The notes below the pieces were generated by a model that saw only the letters and a program-made list of their open reading frames with translations, was not told where the DNA came from and did no database searches. A program made the translations under genes and the position numbers. Below, piece by piece: positions 5,165-7,747 of a stretch of DNA of 7,747 nt. Source of the stretch: JAHEEL01 sp034660035 (GTDB lineage Bacteria; Actinomycetota; Acidimicrobiia; Spongiisociales; UBA5794); NCBI GenBank assembly GCA_034660035.1, contig JAYEIJ010000170.1:1-7747 (forward strand). Reading direction: 5' to 3'. Position 1 is the stretch's first letter. The number at the start of each line of letters is the position of its first letter.

Positions 5165-6108
5165 TCCTCCGCCGGATCCTCACGATCGGAGGTCTTGCCG
5201 CTGTGTTCACGATCGCCGCGGCGGGGCCCGCCCTCGCCGATGACCCGGCCGACAACCTCGCCGACTACCTCGCCGATGCGGGCGAGGCGGTCTACTCAGG
5301 ACGCAGAGTCGTCGGCACGACGTGGGACGGGATGGAGAGTGTCGGCATCGTCGAGATCCAGCACCTCGGGGGCAAGGCAACGCTGGGTTCGGGATCGTTC
5401 TACGCGACGATCGGCGACGGGCGGATGCACCTCGCCGGCCCGAACGAAACAGCGCTCTCGTTCGTCGGTGCGACGCAGCCCGATCTGGCCGTCCGCTACG
5501 CCGTTGCTTCTGGAGGAACGGCGGAGCATCTCGGTCGACGGGCACGCGTTCTCGACGTCATGGAATCGGGTTTGCTGCGGATGCGCGTGATCGTCGATGA
5601 GTCGACGTCCGCGCCGGTTGCGACCGAGGTGTACTCGAACGACGGCACCGTGTTCCGGTACTCGGCGATGGTCGAATTCTCGGTATCGGTCGGTCCCGAG
5701 ATGACGATGACCGATGAACACGCATACGAGATGATGCTCCCCGTGGAGCAGGCCGGTCTTCCGTCTGACGCCGCCGGATATCAACTCGTCGACGTCTACG
5801 CGGGGCCGCGGGGTGCCCGTCAGGCGTTCTACACCGACGGCCTGTTCTCGTTCTCAGTGTTCACAACGAAGGGTCGAGTGAACTGGCACGCTGCGATCGA
5901 AGACGAACTCCCGTACGCCGTCGACGGGCACTCGTATCTGCGGGTCATCGATCCAGCGAGTCTCTGGGTGGTTTGGAATGCCCCGGGCACGGCGGTCGCC
6001 CTCGTCGGCGACCTGCCCCCCGACCACCTCGAAGACGTGCTCGCGGAATTGCCGAGACCGGGATCAGACGGCTGGATGCAGCGCATGTGGAGCCGGCTGT
6101 TCGGATAA
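5161..6108 (+). CDS. RseB/MucB-like exported sigma-E regulatory protein
   Basis: Probable extracytoplasmic regulator that binds the outer part of the anti-sigma factor and senses envelope damage. The 315-residue protein has a Sec signal peptide (MILRR, hydrophobic 8-21, likely cleavage after PALA at 26); no lipobox Cys is present and there is no later membrane helix. The N-terminal part resembles the LolA-like MucB/RseB domain: AVYSGRRVVGTTWDGMESVG (43-62) and a beta-rich stretch to about 185. The C-terminal part carries AFYTDGLFSFSVF (222-234), close to the SDGL-x-S-x-SVF wording of the RseB C-terminal domain. It begins in an ATGA overlap with the anti-sigma gene, which strongly supports a shared function. 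Identity rests on motif recall and context rather than an alignment. An alternative is a general LolA-like exported protein. Confidence 0.75.
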   Translation: MILRRILTIGGLAAVFTIAAAGPALADDPADNLADYLADAGEAVYSGRRVVGTTWDGMESVGIVEIQHLGGKATLGSGSFYATIGDGRMHLAGPNETALSFVGATQPDLAVRYAVASGGTAEHLGRRARVLDVMESGLLRMRVIVDESTSAPVATEVYSNDGTVFRYSAMVEFSVSVGPEMTMTDEHAYEMMLPVEQAGLPSDAAGYQLVDVYAGPRGARQAFYTDGLFSFSVFTTKGRVNWHAAIEDELPYAVDGHSYLRVIDPASLWVVWNAPGTAVALVGDLPPDHLEDVLAELPRPGSDGWMQRMWSRLFG

Positions 6109-6115
6109 GCAGCCG
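6094..6115 (+). terminator. Hairpin spanning the rseB-like stop codon
   Basis: CGGCTG (6094-6099) and CAGCCG (6110-6115) are perfectly complementary, with a 10-nt loop containing the TAA at 6106-6108. No T-run follows. It sits at the leading edge of repeat element 3 and parallels the hairpins that lead elements 1 and 2. Confidence 0.35.
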
Positions 6116-6201
6116 ACAGACAACAGCGGACAGACGACAGCCAGAACCGAATGTGGGTTGGTCCTCGTTGTCTGTGGTCTGTGGTCTGTGGTCTGTCGTC
6201 T
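6115..6201. repeat. Inverted heptad-repeat element 3, between convergent genes
   Basis: The left arm has four degenerate 7-mers at 6115-6142 (GACAGAC, AACAGCG, GACAGAC, GACAGCC). After a spacer of 24 nt, the right arm has five at 6167-6201 (GTTGTCT, GTGGTCT three times, GTCGTCT). Read in register, left units AGACAAC and AGACGAC are complementary to right units GTTGTCT and GTCGTCT. The element fills the whole gap between the rseB-like stop and the acyl-CoA dehydrogenase stop, and its right arm directly abuts the latter. The unit differs from that of elements 1 and 2, but the architecture is the same. Confidence 0.8.
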
Positions 6202-7401
6202 CTATCTCCCGATCTCTCTTCTCGCTATCACCATCTGATGGACCTCGTCTGGACCGTCTGCGATTCGGAGGGTCCTGGCGGCGGCCCACATGCGGGCGAG
6301 GGGGGTGTCGTCTGCGACGCCGGCGGCGCCGTGGACCTGGATGGCCTTGTCGAGGACCCACAGCGTCATGCGTGGAACAACGACCTTGATCTGGGAGATC
6401 TCGCGGCGTGCCTCGCGGTTCCCGACGGTGTCGAGCTTCCATGCTGTGTACAGCACGAGGAGGCGGGCCTGGTTGATGCGCCATCTGGCCTCGGCGATCC
6501 AGTCCTGAACGACACCCTGGCGTGCGATCGGGCCACCGAACGCCTCTCTCTCCTTCGCCCGGGCCACCATCAACTCGAGTCCCCGTTCGGCCATGCCGAT
6601 CGCCCGCATCGTGTGATGCACCCGGCCCGGGCCGAGCCGGGCCTGCGCGATCATGTACCCGGCGCCCTCTCCCGCGATCAGGTTCGACGCGGGGACGCGA
6701 ACCTCGTTGTAGCGGATCTCGGCGTGTCCGCCGCGGTCGTGATAGCCGAACACCGGGACGTCCCGGAGGACTTCAACTCCGGGAGTGTCGCTCGGGACGA
6801 GGATCATCGAGTAGCGATCCTTCGGCGACGCTTCCTTGCTCGTGATCCCCATGACGATGGCGATCTTGCAGTCCGATGAGTTGCCGCCGGTCGACCACCA
6901 CTTCGTGCCGTTGACGATGTAGTGGTCCCCGTCGCGAGTGACGGTCGTCTCGAGATTGCGGGGATCGGATGAGGCGACGGCCGGTTCGGTCATGGAGAAG
7001 CAGGACCGGATCTCACCGTCGAGGAGAGGGAGGAGCCAGCGTTCCTTCTGTTCCTCGGTGCCGAAATCGTGGATCACCTCCATGTTCCCGGTGTCGGGTG
7101 CCGACGAGTTCACCGCCTCGGGGGCGAGTTCGAGGCTACGGCCGGTGAGTTCGGCGAGCGGTGCGTACTCGACGTTCTTGAGTCCGGGCCCCAGTTCGGG
7201 GTCGGGGAGGAACAGGTTCCAGAGCCCACGGGTTCGGGCTTCTGTCTTCAGCTCTTGGAGGATCGGCGTCGCCTCGACCCGGTTGCCTTGCTCGGCGACC
7301 TGGACCTCCTGGATCGCCTCGGCCGGGTAGACCCGTTCGTCCATGAAGGACTGGAGGCGATCGAGATACTCAACCGTGCGCGCGTTGTGAGAGAAATCCA
7401 T
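6202..7401 (-). CDS. Acyl-CoA dehydrogenase, ACAD10/11-like
   Basis: FAD enzyme that introduces the alpha-beta double bond in acyl-CoA thioesters, the first step of beta-oxidation or a branched-chain breakdown step. The 399 residues match the usual family length. The N-terminal helical domain (1-130) begins MDFSHNARTVEYLDRLQSFM. The middle beta domain has CFSMTEPAVASSDPRN (134-149) and VNGTKWWSTGG (163-173). The C-terminal domain has RVHHTMRAIGMAERGLELM (260-278), EREAFGGPI (284-292), QVHGAAG (355-361) and ADGPDEVH (381-388). The last motif is typical of the ACAD10/11-like group. It puts Asp382 where medium-chain enzymes have the catalytic Glu of YEGT; that Asp is the base is inference. Substrate cannot be told. 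No clear Shine-Dalgarno precedes the ATG; GGGTATG and a G-rich run further up are all that is seen. The gene is convergent with the rseB-like gene. Confidence 0.93.
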   Translation of the reverse strand: MDFSHNARTVEYLDRLQSFMDERVYPAEAIQEVQVAEQGNRVEATPILQELKTEARTRGLWNLFLPDPELGPGLKNVEYAPLAELTGRSLELAPEAVNSSAPDTGNMEVIHDFGTEEQKERWLLPLLDGEIRSCFSMTEPAVASSDPRNLETTVTRDGDHYIVNGTKWWSTGGNSSDCKIAIVMGITSKEASPKDRYSMILVPSDTPGVEVLRDVPVFGYHDRGGHAEIRYNEVRVPASNLIAGEGAGYMIAQARLGPGRVHHTMRAIGMAERGLELMVARAKEREAFGGPIARQGVVQDWIAEARWRINQARLLVLYTAWKLDTVGNREARREISQIKVVVPRMTLWVLDKAIQVHGAAGVADDTPLARMWAAARTLRIADGPDEVHQMVIARREIGR

Positions 7402-7431
7402 ACCCGGACGCTAGCGCCCCCTCACCCCCTC

Positions 7432-7483
7432 CCGTTCTTGCGTAACTATCGGAGGCCCGCTTCCACTATCTACGCAAGAACGG
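7432..7483. repeat. Perfect 13-bp inverted repeat between the PhoU-like gene and acyl-CoA dehydrogenase
   Basis: CCGTTCTTGCGTA (7432-7444) and TACGCAAGAACGG (7471-7483) are perfectly complementary, separated by 26 nt. Inside the loop, ACTATC occurs twice (7445-7450 and 7465-7470) flanking GGAGGCCCGCTTCC (7451-7464), itself an imperfect dyad. A transcript on the minus strand would fold into a long stem, an internal loop and a second stem. It starts just after the stop of the PhoU-like gene, so a terminator or a processing site is possible, but no T-tract follows. It is unrelated in sequence to the heptad elements. Confidence 0.7.
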
Positions 7484-7486
7484 CTG

Positions 7487-7747
7487 TTACTCCCGGTCGT
7501 CCTTCGCTTCGTCGTAGTAGTCGAGACGGTCGACGGGCAGCACCATCGACGTCAGGAAGTTCATGACGTGCGCGGTGATGCGTTTCAGGAACCGGTAGTA
7601 CAACGCCCGGGAGACGGCGTCGGCCGGTGTGCCGGTCGATCGGTAAGCGGCCTTGATGTAGTTGTCGTACTCGTCGAGGAACCCATCGGCCTTCGAGATC
7701 AGCTCACGGGCCCGGTCCACATCGCGAGCCTCGAAAGTCTCGGCAGC
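7487..7747 (-). CDS. Probable PhoU-like protein, C-terminal fragment (runs off right edge)
   Basis: The frame is open from the right edge to a TAA at 7489-7487, giving 86 residues of the C-terminus; a GTG at 7720 is internal, because the frame continues upstream of it. The sequence is helical and charged. The stretch YYRFLKRITAHVMNFLTSMV followed by LPVDRLDYYDE resembles the last helices of PhoU-domain proteins (R-x-x-x-R-I-x-x-H-x-x-N pattern). These regulate phosphate uptake with the Pst transporter and PhoR. The identification is from a short fragment and is tentative; another helical regulatory protein is possible. It is co-directional with the downstream acyl-CoA dehydrogenase but separated by a strong inverted repeat. 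Confidence 0.5.
   Translation of the reverse strand, partial: AAETFEARDVDRARELISKADGFLDEYDNYIKAAYRSTGTPADAVSRALYYRFLKRITAHVMNFLTSMVLPVDRLDYYDEAKDDRE

Noticed and set aside
6151..6879. 242-codon plus-strand open frame
   Set aside because: It begins in repeat element 3 and is antisense to the acyl-CoA dehydrogenase, whose motifs are complete.
7402..7431. C-rich stretch (G-rich on the minus strand) as a G-quadruplex or ribosome site for the acyl-CoA dehydrogenase
   Set aside because: G-runs are present, but their spacing does not give a clear four-run motif and the nearest good Shine-Dalgarno-like run is too far from the ATG.

Overview
The window reads as chromosomal DNA from a high-GC Actinomycetota. 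A WhiB-type iron-sulfur regulator is diagnostic for that phylum. GTG and TTG starts are common (sdhC, sdhA, tatA, the unknown membrane protein), and GC bias produces long antisense shadow frames. An acidimicrobial or similar environmental lineage is plausible, but that is inference. No rRNA, tRNA, transposase or CRISPR array is seen.

Layout from left to right. Positions 1-2016, minus strand: sdhC followed by sdhA, the start of a succinate dehydrogenase operon of the single-subunit cytochrome b558 type. sdhA runs off the left edge and sdhB would be expected beyond it. Positions 2017-2185: divergent control region with a good sigma-70-like promoter for sdhCA, bracketed by a 9-bp inverted repeat, and a TTGACA-type promoter for whiB. 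Positions 2186-2473, plus: a WhiB2/WhmD-like regulator. Positions 2657-3622, plus: an unrecognised membrane-anchored protein with a TTG start and a possible Mrr-like C-terminal fold. Positions 3801-6108, plus: tatA, an ECF sigma factor, its membrane anti-sigma factor and an RseB-like exported protein, the last three overlapping and translationally coupled. This is an envelope-stress module. An ECF-type promoter (GGGAACC, 16 nt, CGTT) just upstream of the sigma gene suggests autoregulation. Positions 6202-7401, minus: an acyl-CoA dehydrogenase of the ACAD10/11-like type. Positions 7487-7747, minus: the C-terminal end of a probable PhoU-like protein.

The most unusual feature is a set of three intergenic elements at 2474-2597, 3626-3730 and 6094-6201. 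Each begins with a hairpin at or just after a stop codon, followed by a left arm of 7-nt-period repeats, a spacer of about 25-40 nt, and a right arm of the complementary heptads. The first two share the unit GTANNCC / GGNNTAC, and their leading hairpins differ by a compensatory base-pair change. The third uses another unit (GTNGTCT / AGACNAC) and fills the gap between two convergent genes. They resemble in style the heptanucleotide STRR repeats of filamentous cyanobacteria, but the inverted layout, the stop-codon hairpin and the actinobacterial setting make them worth following up. The gap between the PhoU-like gene and the acyl-CoA dehydrogenase holds another long inverted repeat with perfect 13-bp arms. 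No gene-free stretch exceeds 300 bases.
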